DNA of 64,000 nucleotides from Ehretia macrophylla (lineage: Eukaryota > Streptophyta > Magnoliopsida > Boraginales > Ehretiaceae). A model generated the notes under the pieces. That model saw only the letters and a list, made by a program, of their open reading frames with translations. It ran no database searches and was not told the origin of the DNA. Shown in pieces: positions 46,987 to 58,957 of the stretch. A program made the position numbers and the translations under genes. Numbering within the stretch: the stretch's first letter is position 1; every line of letters starts with the position of its first letter. The stretch covers positions 48,999,069-49,063,068 of the forward strand of contig CM075766.1 in NCBI GenBank assembly GCA_037974665.1, written 5' to 3'.

Positions 46987-47479
46987 TTGTTTAGCTCATA
47001 AACCGGGACAGGGTCCTCGGTATGGTGGGTAATGATCCTTGAATGTTTGCTTGTTAAGTGTGTTTTGAAAGTGTATGCTTGCATGTGAGATTGTGTGTCT
47101 TGACCTGAATGTGTGCTCCTATGTGATATAGTTATGTGTTATGTGTTAATTGTGTGCTAAGTAAAGTGAAGTGTCTAGTTGTGCATTGAATTGACCTATT
47201 GAATTGGCATCGTGAATCGAATCGACCTCATGAATTGTTATTTGCTTGAAGTATTGCTTGTAATGTGTGTATTGAAATGTCTTGAATTGGATATGCCGTG
47301 ACTTGAATTGATTATGTTGTGCTTGACTTGATTGTCATGCTTGAGTGACTTTGTTGAATAAACTATTTTATAAACTTGCTTGTGTAGTAGTTTAAGGCAT
47401 GTGTATAAATGTGATATCTTGGCATTCATACATGTCCCGTGGAAATGCTAAGTAAGTCCTCTTTCTCCCCTAAAGAAGT

Positions 47480-48700
47480 GGTTCACAGCTGGCCTCTCAA
47501 TGTGAATGGATTGGTAGGAAATGAATGGCATTTAATTAGCCTTTATTTGGGAGTTGGTGTTTGCTTTTGGAGCTCGGTTATTGGCAAGTCTCTAAGGTTC
47601 TCCTCTGTGCGTAACAGTTGTGAAAGAGTAGTTTTCTTTTGGGGTTCTATTTGGTTGTTCTCTGGAGCATTCTTTGGTTTCTTACTGGGTATTCTTTGGA
47701 GACTTCTGTTGGCACTTCTCGGTGAACTTGGCTATTGGGATCTCAATCGGACTTACTGTATGGTATTATCTACGGCATATGAGTCTCGGTCTTTATTGGT
47801 GTGTTACTGGCATCCCTTATTGGAAATCCTTCAATGGCATTCTATAGAATTCTTGGTGGTCATTTATTTGGTACTTACTTATTGGGCAATCCTTGGTATT
47901 TTCTCACTGGAGCATTGTTTTGGGAATTTTCTTTAGTGTTCCTCAGTAAGTTTGGTATTTGGAATTCCTATCATACTTATTGTATAGTACTACTTACGAT
48001 ACTCTTTGGAATTCTTATTGGGCATTCTATTGGTATTTTCCTTATTGGCAAGGTTGTATGAAGTTTTCCTTAGGGTTTTCATCTATCTAGGAAACTATAT
48101 TTGTTATTCAGCTTGATTGTCTTATTGGGCACATTATATTTTCTCTGCTATTTCCTTTGACATTCTTCTCAGCATTTGATAGCGATACTCGGAATCTAAT
48201 TGGTTGTCCTATGGGGTTATTATTTGGAAGGCTTCTTTGGAACTTTTGAAGTATATTTGATTGGGTTTCTTAGTATTTTCTTCAGCACTTTTAACAGGGA
48301 ATTCTTCTATGAAATTCATGACCAGCGGGGTACTTCTTTGGACCTCTAGATGGAACCTTTGTTTGAGCCTTTATTTGGCTTCTTGTTTGGGAATTCTCGG
48401 GCAGTAATAGTTGAACTTCTACTAGAGATTCGTGTATGGGGTATTCATTCAGTATTCTTCTTATCATTAATATGTGATGTGATTTTATCTACAGTATCTT
48501 TGCTTTAGTCTTTATTGGTATTATCTCGGCGCTTTTGGTTGGAATTTTATTCTTCTTCGGTATTCGAGTCAACGGGATTCTTGTACGGTATCTACATTTG
48601 AGCCTTTATTCAGCATTACTACTTGGAATTTCTTCTTAAACTTCCCTATTGGTTATCTTGATTAATATACTTGCTCAACAGCTGATGAAGATTAGTCAGA
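47480..48700 (+). repeat. Degenerate ATTCTTATTGGG-like repeat tract of family A
   Basis: About 1.2 kb of imperfect units resembling TTGGCATTCTTATTGGGAATT, so drifted that the unit length varies. Frames through it (47439-47936 and 47801-48061) translate to strings of F, G, I, L and W, which is a by-product of the repeat. It fills most of the element interior and ends about 75 bp before the 3' LTR, the same relative position as the tracts of families B and C. Confidence 0.75.
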
Positions 48701-48774
48701 GTTGGATTTCAGTAGATGCAGAGTTCTATTGGAAGAAGAATTGCGAGGACGGAATTGTTTTAAGGGGGGAAGGA

Positions 48775-51349
48775 TGTGATAACCGAAACTCGGCATGCAT
48801 TTAATGGCATTTAATTAAGTGGCATCTTAAATGTTAGCATTGAATTTCGTGTTTATTTTTAGTTAAACATTCATTTGTAGCTTTATTTTCAATTTTGCAC
48901 CTTAATGCTCGGTTTTCAATTAAATGAAAAGTAGCTCCGAGCCGGAGTAAATTTTGAACTATGTTACATTTCAAAAATTATATTTTCTTAATTCTTTAAG
49001 ATTTAATTGTTATTCTTTTATTGTCGTAAAGTGCATAGCATATCAAGAGTGATAGTTAGGAAATGATTTCTAGTCCTCAACAAATAGTGAAAATTAGTAT
49101 TTAGTGTTTTAATTTTAGTGTTTTAGTTGTAGTTGATTAGAAATATAATTGCAATAGTTATTTTAGCCTTAAAATGCCTAAAATAAGCTTATTTGACCAA
49201 TTTTTAAGTGGTTTGACCAAGACTTTGACCATTGAGCTTGTCATCTTTTATTAAACATAAAACATTGCAAAATAAAACAAAATAAAGCTGAAAAATAAGG
49301 TGAGAAGGCCGAAACCTTCAAGAGAGAAAAAAAAACATTTTCAAATCTTCAAATATTCGCGTGAGCTTGTGCGGGGTGGTTTCCGAGGCATCCGGTGTGG
49401 TTTTCCTAGCGTCTAGGAGCGTCTAAGGTGAGGGTTTCATGTTTAATTGCGCATTTGAATATTTTATGTATTAACTTTAATTTTTGGGTTTTATCTGTAG
49501 AATGTTATTTTGATCGTTTTGAGGCTTAAAGAATGTTCCCTAGCAATCGTAGAACATGTATTTATAGCTTTTTAGCATTTTCTGCAGTTGAATATCGAAA
49601 TTGAAATTTAAATTGTTAATTGAATAGTAAATTGTGAATAGTAAATCATGTTTCGATGAAGTTACTCCGTTATGTGTTCTGTTGATGTAGGAAGGTGCTA
49701 GATATGCTAGAATGCCTAAATGTGTGGTTTAATTGGATTGTATAATGGAAAAACGGAAGAAAATGGCTTAGTGAAAGTTGGGGTCGTTTAGGTCAAGTTT
49801 GGCATTTTATCATTTTGCGTGATGGCATTGTATCGGGAGGCCATGGAAGCACTTTTGGTGTGATTATGGCGTTGGTTGGGTGTTTGGTTAGGGTAGCGGT
49901 AGTTCAAACGAGCAAAGGGGGAAATCGGGGCTTTGCGTGAATTCTAGGGTTAAGTAGGGTTTCGGGGTCTTTAGACGTGCCTTATGGTGACCTAGGAGGA
50001 TTGGTGAAGTCAGTTTCCAAAACTCGTGGCTCGTTTGAAAGTAGTAGCGTTTTGAAAGTTGGGGTCAATTTGTGATTTTGTTTGTTTTCATAGTGTAATG
50101 CCTATAGAATGCTTAATATTGCTTGTTATGCTTGTTAAAGTTGATTATGATTGAATTGTATGTCAATTGTTGATAATGCTTGTTAGTGTTGTTCTTGTTA
50201 TTTTATTGATTGTAAATGATTATTGTATCGTATGTTGTTACTAACCTGCATTTCTGTGCCTTGCTCGATTATCGTTATATTTCTCGTATTGCATTGCATT
50301 GTGTCAGGCGCGTGAGTGATAGGCCTCTCTGGGTATCCTCGGGTTGCCAGTGTTGGTTGCTCTAGCTCTGTGTCCTATTCCCTTTCTCGTTGGGTTTCCG
50401 CCCAGGGAGTTTTGGGTCGTAGAATTGACAGAGTATGTCCGGAGTACTCTAACGGAAGTTATAAAGTGGGGGAGCCGGCGCGTCATCGTTAAAGTCATCG
50501 AGGTCATCATCGGTATATTTCTCGCTCGAGTGAACCATAGCCTTCAGAGTGTGGTATAGCTTTGAATGGTTGTGTTAATGCTTTTATTAAGTGGTTATTG
50601 TATTGATTGTTTATATTGAATGCTTGCTTGTCAATTATATTGCTTAGCTGTACCTATTTGCATTGCACGAATTTCTTTCTCTCCACCTCGATATCTGTCT
50701 CGCCCTCACTGAGTATACGTGTTGTGTATACTCATTCCTCACCACCACATTTCAAGAAATGCCATGTTAGCTGGAAAGTTCGTGATTACGTGAAAGATCA
50801 TGCTTGAAGAGTTGTCTTGCGTGCTATGTGGCTTGAGTTGTCAAAGATGCAAAGATGTATGTTTCATGTGTTGTTTTATTTAATGTTAAAAAAAATATGT
50901 AATATGAGTTTTCTAGGTTATTGAAGTGATTTGGAAAAGCTAGTTTATGTATTCCGATAGAATAGTTTAACTTTAATGTATGTTTGTAATGCCAAAGGAA
51001 AAGAGTTAGAATGGTATGATAGTCTATTTTATGAAATGGGTTAGTGTAGTTTAATTGCCTAGCATGAATGTTCTTGTCAAAGATGAAAAGAGATAGGTTA
51101 GCTTTTAAATTGGAAATGTATATTTGGTTGTGTTCTCTTGTTGAGAACCAAGGCTCAGATGGCCTTGAGGTGTTTGTACGATTGGACACGGTGCTGGTCC
51201 ACTTATGTGCTATTACAGGTTTTACATTTTGCCTAGAAACAGGGGAGACTCCGTCCGTCTTTCCCTAAAATTTTGTTCGGGTTTGGAATTGGGTTGTGAT
51301 TAGATTGATTGATAGAACTCCCGATCTCGAGAGGGAACCAGGTACCACA
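48775..51349 (+). repeat. 3' LTR of family A element
   Basis: A 2575-bp LTR starting TGTGATAACC. It matches the 5' LTR closely but lacks about 100 bp near 48894, with an ATTT-type microhomology at the junction. The last bases read AGGTACCACA where the 5' LTR has GGGGTGCCACA. Confidence 0.92.
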
Positions 51350-53754
51350 CCATCCCTTCGCAGTTTCGGTGAGTAACTGCCAGTGTTTGCTGTTCGAATC
51401 CTTTCACCGGACCTTGAGTTGCCCTACCCAAACTTATTTGCCTAGTTGGGCTTAATGCGTCCCCAGTTTAGAAGGACGCCCCACCCCCTACTGCGCTTGT
51501 CTTTGCTTGTCTTTTTACCTTTGTGATTTCTTTTTTGTTTTTTCAGGTACTCTTTTCTGTGATTGTCCAGGATATTCACCTTTATGATAATAAGGTGGTA
51601 CTTGGGTAGGTCTTCTCTGATTACATTCGGACGCAACAGGGAAGTCGGGAGGTCCAGGGTCATAACCGACCGATTCATTTCCCATCCAGCACTTAACCAA
51701 CGAAAGAGAGAAGGAAGACTAGCATATGAGACAGAGACTATTATACTTTGACTCTTCTTTTGTGGGAGGGGGAAAAAATGCAAGATGTCTTTTTTTGTTT
51801 TGGCTATAATCACTTCTGGGAGGGTGAATGCCAGGTTCCACCACAAGAAAGAAGGACAAATGGAAGTGGATTGGGGGGTCGTCATATATTTTAGGTGGGG
51901 TTTTCTGAAAGAGTGCCATTTTCCCAACTGAACATTGGGTCAGAACAAAGGACTAATATCACTAGAATTGCAATCCGCCCCAGCCTCCACTTAGTGAGCT
52001 TCGCCTCAAAACCAAAGGGAATAGAAAAATAGAGACAAGTTCAGCTGTGAATGCAGTCTACATTTCGTAGACTCAATTTCACGTTTATGGATACAAGTTC
52101 CAAAGGCTCCACCAAGTTCTGTCTATAGCTTATTCATAAATTCACTCAAGCACTCAGACTTAATGAGGAAGTCCACGTAGACTTGGCGAGAACTTGTTAG
52201 ACGAGTTCCGTGTAGCTGGTGAGTATGAGTACAACCTATGAATCAAGCTTTGAGTTCTATTGCATTGTAAGAAATCATTCCCGCCATTCTCCCTTCCAGT
52301 GAACTCCACATGTTAGCTCTGGCTACGAAGCGGTGGAGAAGAGTTCCGAAGTACACTTGTTGTTTCGACTTCATTCATTCACTTGTCAGCTCAGTTAGGG
52401 AAGGCAAGGTGTGAAACGTTGTCTCCACTGCTCTTGAAAAGGAAGAGACTCGATTAGTATAAGGAATGTTTCTTGAGCTCAGGTATGGGCGACTCAATCA
52501 CATGTGCTCGACTGAATATGCATCCACGGAACTGCTAAATCCCTCGTGAGACTCCAGTTCCGGTCAATCGTGTCAGCCTTTATCACCGTGGCGACCCGAC
52601 TGAACGAATGCGGTAAGGCGATTTGTGTTGCGAGGAGCTTTCTATAGTAAAACCTATCAAGTTCAATCCTTTATTCTCAATCCTGTATTGATCCACGACC
52701 ATCCTTGGTATCCTTTGTGGATATCCCACATGAAATTCATGATGAAGGTTCCAAACCTCCTCTATCCCACGTTGCGATTTTAGAAAAAGGTGGCCTTGGG
52801 CACAAGCTCAACTTCTTCGATTAGGCTACCACCCAAGGCCAGGCCGATCAAAGCTATCCTTGGGTTCGATCCAGCTACAGCTTCCCCTTCCTCCGTGAAT
52901 TCAATATCTACCTCGCCTGCGAATCTTTATCCCTATCCCTTTTAGGACGAGTCAAAGGGGTGACCGACCGATGACAACCAGTAACACAGACAGAAGAGAG
53001 AGACCACAGATAGGGACCATCCGTTATCAGTCCATATTGGGTAGATCTACCCCTCTCATACTCTGATCCTTTATCTACCGTTCAATTTATTGATGGGATA
53101 TCTTCTCGACAGGCCTATTACGCACTCGGGCCAATCTACTACATGCTAATAATGGTCTTTTGGATTTCATCTCCTACTAAAATGGCAAGTGGTTGGCCGT
53201 TCGATCGAGTCCATCCCTTGAAGTCGTACCCTCCAGTATGCGTGAGTCTTCGGCCAATTGACAGAAATGCCGGTCGGAATTCGAGAATGGTCCACCCACC
53301 ATAATGGATCTCTCATACCGCTAGCTACAAGTGGATCGATTTAAGGAAGGAAAGAAATGTTAATTAAGCAATTCTTCCCATCCCGATAAAGGGAGTCACC
53401 CGTGATTCGAAAGTTCCATTTTTCACTGATGCCGGCCGATTGGGATCCCAGCAGTCAAACCACTGTGCTTGTTCCTCTGTCAAGCCAACTCCATTCCTCT
53501 CCCTATCGGTCGAGCATCTTCAAACCTCTCCCGCTGGTCAAACATCATCAAACCTCTCCCATTTTAGATCGTAAATCTCCTATTCAATCAGTTGGGAGTC
53601 CTGCCATGCTACTTCCATGTCCCATGGAAGAATCGAATCAAGACCGAAAGAGGGACGCTGTCATTGAATCCATTACATCGCATTATTCTTGAATTCACTA
53701 CATAGAAGAAAGGTACTCAACCAGAGAGAAAGGTAGAACCAAAGTAAGGCTTCT
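51350..53754. other. Organelle-like spacer upstream of the mitovirus relic
   Basis: No gene is confidently recognised. Frames at 51442-51927 (minus) and 53402-53692 (plus) have no known domain. The second overlaps a short repeated motif (53497-53560). Part of 52700-53400 could be the eroded N-terminal half of the mitovirus gene that follows, but I see no diagnostic motif. Confidence 0.4.
53497..53560. repeat. Short dispersed repeat, copy with internal duplication
   Basis: It contains TCGAGCATCTTCAAACCTCT followed by a variant of the same unit. Related copies are at 55810-55850 and 24516-24545. Small dispersed repeats of this kind are common in plant mitochondrial spacers. Confidence 0.7.
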
Positions 53755-54810
53755 TTGATTCAATTGAACGTTGTGAATGCCTTATCTAATCTAGGTCAAT
53801 TAGGTCAGTCAATAGAGCGTGGGGGGAAGAGAAGGATATTTGCCATAGGAAACTGGGTGAATCAGAGGTTGCTATACCCCCTTCCTAAATGGTTGATGGC
53901 AGTTTTCCGTCAATTACCTATGGATGGTACATTCAACCAAATGGCACCTTTGAGCCGCCTAGTTGGCGCCAAGAGCACATACTCGGTGGATTTGAAGTCA
54001 GCGACTGATCGCTGTCCCTTCCTCCTCCAATATGCAGTCTTAGACGCTTGCTTTGGTCCAACTTTTGCCCAAGGAGTGTCTCTGTCATTGACAGGACATC
54101 CATTCCTAGTGGACTGGGTGCGGACACCCGATTTACTAGTGCGGTTCTCCATGGGTCAACCGTTGAGGTTTTCCTCTTCCTAGCCTTTGTTTGCGTTAAC
54201 CCTGAATGCTTTGATATGGTTAGCGGCAGACAAGGTGTACCCTCAACAAGTCTTTGACCATTACGTGGTACTCAGTGATGATGTTGTCATCGCCGACGAG
54301 TGCATAGCTGCTGTCTACCTAGAGACCCTTTCCCGTTATGACATTCATGTTTCGAAACATAAGTCATTAGTGTCGGATAGGTGGCGTCAGTAGGTGTAGT
54401 ATTAGTATTTTCCCACATCGGCAGTCTCCTAGCATTTCCAGGTTGCTGAAGATGTTCCAGAAACGTTCCATGTCTTTTTGATTTATGGCTGGGGCGTGGT
54501 AGGCCGTTGAATCCATACCTCAAAGGCGCTTTACTTTAGTAGACTATCTCTGCAAGAAGATAGCCCCTGACGAAGTAGTAGTTGGGAATTCAACGCGAGA
54601 TTTCTTATAGTGGACTGCCCTGAGGTCATGGGTCCGACAATGGCTCGCATACTTGAGGTGGTATCATCTGACGGTATAGTCACCTGAGGTGTCTATCCAA
54701 GATTTCTTTAACGCTCCGGTTGTGAACCGTCATTGGAAGTCTAAGACGAATGATCCAATATTAGTTCGTTTCGGACTTTTATGGCATGTTTATGATCGTT
54801 TAGCAGAATG
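53755..54810 (+). pseudogene. Mitovirus RNA-dependent RNA polymerase relic
   Basis: Mitoviruses are capsid-less RNA replicons of mitochondria, and their only protein is an RNA polymerase. This frame shows its conserved middle: GGKRRIFAIGNWVNQRLL (residues 23-40 of 53755-54183), then MDGTFNQ, then motif A DLKSATDR (53989-54012), then the start of motif B (GQPL). A TAG at 54181-54183 stands where a tryptophan is usual. The same frame continues with VYPQQVFDHYVVL, then motif C, written SDD instead of GDD (54274-54282), then VVIADE and a further stop at 54391-54393. A third, shifted part (about 54516-54810) carries an eroded C-terminal end with two more stops. The N-terminal half is not recognisable. 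It is a non-functional DNA copy, of the type well known in plant mitochondrial genomes, here probably transferred with the NUMT. Confidence 0.87.
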
Positions 54811-56331
54811 AGGTCTTGACTACAAGGTTCCTGTCCTTGAGTAGTTACCCGTGTTCGGCAACGGATATGTGGTGATAGGTGGAGTCACTGGAAAGGACTT
54901 CACGTTATTAGCATTTTCGGTTGACCAACCCAATGCTAGGAAATGGGTGATCACTCTCTGACCTTCGGAGGGTCCGCCCACTTCATCCATCGTTGTAAGA
55001 ATGACGGCGTCTCCAATTTCCAATTCCACTTGGGCTTCCAACGTTGGAATCAAAAGACCAGTGCCTATGATTCTGAGCACCGTTAGGTGCGAAAGGGATC
55101 TGGGCATCACTCGGAAGAGGGGGTGATTAGATAAGAAAGAAAGGTCGACCTTTGTTTACAGAGCGTAGATTATCCCCGAAAACAACGTTCGACTCACATG
55201 TGAAAAGAATATAGCTGAAATAGCATGATTGGAGGGAGTTTCTTAGCGCTTAAGCTATATGCTTAACTTCCCCATACGTTATGATCTTTCTTCTCTTATG
55301 CAATTTCTAGTTTCAAGGAAAGATCACTCCTAAAAGAAATCTGTATCGTATATACCACTACTACCAAAATGGGGAAGGTAAAGAAACTTCTTGCTACTTA
55401 AAATCTCCATACTTTTCTAACTAAAAAAATGAAAAATAACATTGGCTTTTTCCTCCGACTAGAAGGGGATTTTGTTCATGGTGGATTCAAGATACTCAAA
55501 TGTGGCTTTGGCTTCAACTATCTCATTCGTTCTTTTTTTTTTTCTTTTGATTGGTAAGTAGCCCTTTTCGGGTTAGTTGAAAGACCAAGAATGGCCTCTT
55601 TGAAAGAAGACGACAGACATGCTGGGAAGGAAAATGAATGAGATGTGGCCTAAGTAGGTACAACAAAAGGTACAAGTATAGGTGCAATATGCGATTGAAA
55701 GCTCTTCTTTGGCAGGTTACATGATTTGCTAATCCAATCTTGTAAGTTGGCTTATCTTAGGCCACCGACTGAGACGATGGCTTGAAACCCTGGTAGAAAT
55801 AAGACCAATCTTCAAACCTCTCCCTATCGATCGAGCATCTTCAAACCTCTCTTATTTAATTTATTTTATGTGCTAATAGGGAAGCCCTTTCTTTTGATGA
55901 CATAAACCTAACAATATCCTCTTATTGGGCAAGTAGTAGCGTTAGCGTACTAAGAGCCCTCTGGTTGCATTGAAAAAAGATGAGCTTTTTTCCCCTAACT
56001 ACAATGGTTCAAAAGATGCCACATCCGCCTCAAGACCCACAGCTTATTCAACAGCTTACGCCCCGTGATTTGTTACTTCCAAGGGTTGAAGATTTCATCA
56101 AGAAAAGAAAAAAGCCGCATTGAGTGGGGTCTGCCCTAAAATAGCCCTTACAGAGCTTCTCTATCAAGAGCTGCTAGTTGGTGGTTGAGGAGTAATAGGT
56201 TCCGCATAAGCTACATTTCGTGGGGGAGGCACCTATCCAGTACTTCTGAACTCATCTTTCATCTACAGACATTGGGTCGCTAAAGCCAATAGTTTGGTAC
56301 CTGGGCAACAGCCACTCATCTTTGGTTGCAG
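54811..56331. other. Organelle-like spacer
   Basis: No gene is seen. The 54820-55110 minus frame lies antisense to the end of the mitovirus relic and its flank and has no domain. A short dispersed repeat copy lies at 55810-55850. TGCAG (56327-56331) is the target duplication of the next element. Confidence 0.4.
55810..55850. repeat. Short dispersed repeat, second copy
   Basis: It holds TTCAAACCTCTCCCTATCGA followed directly by TCGAGCATCTTCAAACCTCT, the same motif pair as at 53497-53560 in a different order. Confidence 0.7.
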
Positions 56332-58299
56332 TGTCACGCCCCAACTCGACCCCCCCTATAATTAGTCAGGACGCAACGGAATTTCGGCAGTATAACGATA
56401 GTATATAGGACTCCAAGGCTCTAAACCAACCTCAACAGAACATCATACATTTAACAACTCCTTCAAACTCAATGACACAATTCCTGAGGTACCTTGACCT
56501 AGACCCACACCCCATGGCCTCTCCGCCCATGCGAGATAGGGATTAGCCATGATAACTGTGCCCGCAGCCCAGGATGCCTCCCGAGGTGACACAACATTAT
56601 CAAAGCTCACAACAATGAGACTTAACATAAATAAACCGAGAGATCAGCAACAAAAGTGCCCGATTCCCGTAATCAATAATCAATCCATAATCTGAGAGAT
56701 CAGCAAAAAAAGTGCCCGATTCTCGTAATCAATAATAAATAAATAAACTGGGAGATCAGCAACAAAAGTGACCGATTCCCGTAATCAATAATCAATCAAT
56801 AGTCTGGGAGATCAACAACAAAAGTGCTCGATTCCCGTACTCAATAATAAACAATATAACATCAATATTTAATTAAACAACAAACAACTAAGTTAGATGA
56901 CAAAGTAGGCCATCCAACTTACCATCCATGAAACACGTAATCTAACCCTAGTCTAACCATTAACAACTCACAATTCAATCACTCAAATACCACCCAATCA
57001 TCTAAAGGCTCAATTCAACAATTTAAAGAAAGACAACCTAAACTTCAAATAATCATATATTACATTTTACTAATCCAAACAACTCCAAATCAGTTTCAAA
57101 CACTCACCCGTTCAATCAACTACATTAACCCCCTCGGAAACAAACCAAAACACATCCAAATCATGCCCAATAACCCTAAAACCCTAGTGTATCGTGGCTG
57201 AAATTTTTGGATTTTTGCTCGGACATCACAATCGAAAATTCGGCATTACAACGGCGCTACCACGTAATTATCAAGTATTTAGAAATCGAAGGCAATCGAT
57301 TTCGATCAATGCAACTCAATTAATTCAACATTGAACAATTTAATCAAAATTTAATACCCAAAAAATAAAAATTAAGCTACATTCGACAGAAACTCGTAGT
57401 ATTACCACTGAACGATCCCTAGCATGCAAGAAGCAATAATCTAACATCATATTACAATTCTAACGGTTCCATCTTCATTTATACGCAAAAACATAAAAAT
57501 GACATTTTGAGATCTAGAATTTTTCTCTCACCTTTGATGTAAACCAAGGCTAGAAATAGGTAGAATGGATGCCCAACAAGCAAAATCAAGCTTTGAATGA
57601 AGTGATTTGGCCTTGAAATGAAGTTTTTATGTGAAAATTACTTTGAAAAACCTTGAAAATGCTCTTATTCTTCCTCCCCCTTGAACTCACAGTTTTGTGT
57701 GTGTTTTGTGGTGTTTTTGGCTTGTTTTAATGTGTGTAACTACTTATGAGCAAGGTGGTCAACATTTAAATGAAAGTCAAAGTTAAAAACTTAGTATTTT
57801 TAGTGTTTTCTTGTCTTTAAATGCATTTTCTTGATCACCAATGCTCAAAACAATTATGCAACACCCAAGTTATCTCAAGTGGGTTATTTTTAGGTGAAAA
57901 GAAGTTTTACAATCAAACAATTCTACCCGAGTCGGCTTATAACTCAATTTTCGCAAAAGTCGGTATAAAAACCCTAATAAATTCCTAAGCCGATTTTTAA
58001 ACTGTTTTCATCAAACACAGGTCTATTAAAGTCCATGGACTAGGTCTAGAAGGGTTAAAAAGACCAGCTTCAAAATTTTAGCGGACGTGTTTTGAAAATA
58101 CTATTCACTGAAAATCGACGATAAAATTTCTGACTCCGTTTTTTATGAAAATTTCATGAATGCACATTTAGCATGTTCTAAGAGTATTGATATCAAAATT
58201 ATCACATTCTAAGTCATGTAGCACATAGACAGGTCAATTCATGCAAAACGAGAATAAAACACGCAAAGCGAGATAAGGTCAAAATTTTGGGGTTTCACA
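56332..58299 (-). repeat. 3' LTR of family B element
   Basis: A 1968-bp LTR. The plus-strand edges are TGTCACGCCCC and GGGGTTTCACA. On the minus strand it is directly preceded by the polypurine tract AAGGAGGGGAGAA (58300-58312). Confidence 0.93.
56637..56850. repeat. Tandem repeat of about 60 bp inside family B 3' LTR
   Basis: Four imperfect copies of a unit containing GAGATCAGCAACAAAAGTGC and CGATTCCCGTAATCAATAA. The same array sits in the partner LTR (60881-61095), so it was part of the element when it inserted. Confidence 0.85.
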
Positions 58300-58369
58300 T
58301 TCTCCCCTCCTTAAAACAATTGCGTCCTCGCAATTCTACATCGATCCCAAGACAAACTCAGGTGCTGAC

Positions 58370-58830
58370 TCAAACATACTGATTGAAAGACCAATTACTA
58401 AATTCCGAATACGAACCAAGAACACCAAGTAGGAACACCAAATAAGATCATCGAATAAAAATCCCCATACAAGAAGCTTAAATAAGAACACTGAATAAGA
58501 ACACTGACTAGAATTTCTGAATAAGAATCTCAAATAAATTACCGAAGAAGAACGCCAAACATAGATCCCGTAATAGAGCACCAATCAAGAATACCAATTG
58601 AGAACTTCGAACAAGATCACCAAGCGAGAATTCCAAATAATAATCCTAATATAAGAACTCCGGATAATACCGTATCAGAATTCCACATAAGAATACCGCA
58701 TAGAAAATACCATAGAAGATGTCCAAATAAGTATGCTGAATAAGAATCTCCATACATAAATCTCGAGGAAGAATGCCGTATAAAATCACCAAATAAGAAT
58801 CCCAATAATCAATGTATAGTCATAAAGTAG
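58370..58830 (-). repeat. Degenerate ATTCTTATTTGG-like repeat tract of family B
   Basis: About 460 bp of loose tandem units; on the plus strand AAGAATACCGAATAAGAACA and variants. The tract lies between the gag stop and the polypurine tract. Minus-strand frames through it (58336-58584 and 58617-58805) are the repeat translated, not genes. Same place and core as the tracts at 8690-9180 and 47480-48700. Confidence 0.78.
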
Positions 58831-58957
58831 CTTGACCCCTAATCGGAATTCTATATACCTCAGCGTCACATACTACTCAGTCGCCAACTGATATGATGCA
58901 CATGCTAACTTTAATCGCATAAGGCAAACTTTCTACTTACATTTTAGCACGTTGCAC

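Larger units (their letters stand above)
44296..51349 (+). mobile_element. Family A LTR element with non-coding interior (LARD-like)
   Basis: Complete plus-strand element. The 5' LTR is at 44296-46972 and the 3' LTR at 48775-51349, with perfect 5-bp duplications CCATC at 44291-44295 and 51350-51354. A primer site for initiator tRNA-Met follows the 5' LTR at 46975. A polypurine tract (AAGGGGGGAAGGA) ends at 48774. The 1802-bp interior has no gag or pol domain in any frame, and most of it is a degenerate repeat tract. It must have used the proteins of another element. The LTRs look nearly identical apart from a deletion of about 100 bp in the 3' copy, so the insertion is fairly recent. The first bases of the 5' LTR read TATGATAACC, one substitution from TGTGATAACC. 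Confidence 0.92.

Noticed and set aside
47439..48061. Open frames of 165 and 86 codons resembling a hydrophobic membrane protein
   Set aside because: They lie in the degenerate repeat tract of the family A element; the F/G/I/L/W pattern is the translated repeat and recurs in other frames and in families B and C.
51360..51415. Possible tRNA T-arm (TGTTCGAATCC)
   Set aside because: No acceptor, D-arm or anticodon arm can be folded around it, even after removing the adjacent insertion.
53402..53692. 96-codon frame just upstream of the mitovirus relic, considered as its N-terminal part
   Set aside because: No polymerase motif, and part of it is a short dispersed repeat, so continuity cannot be supported.
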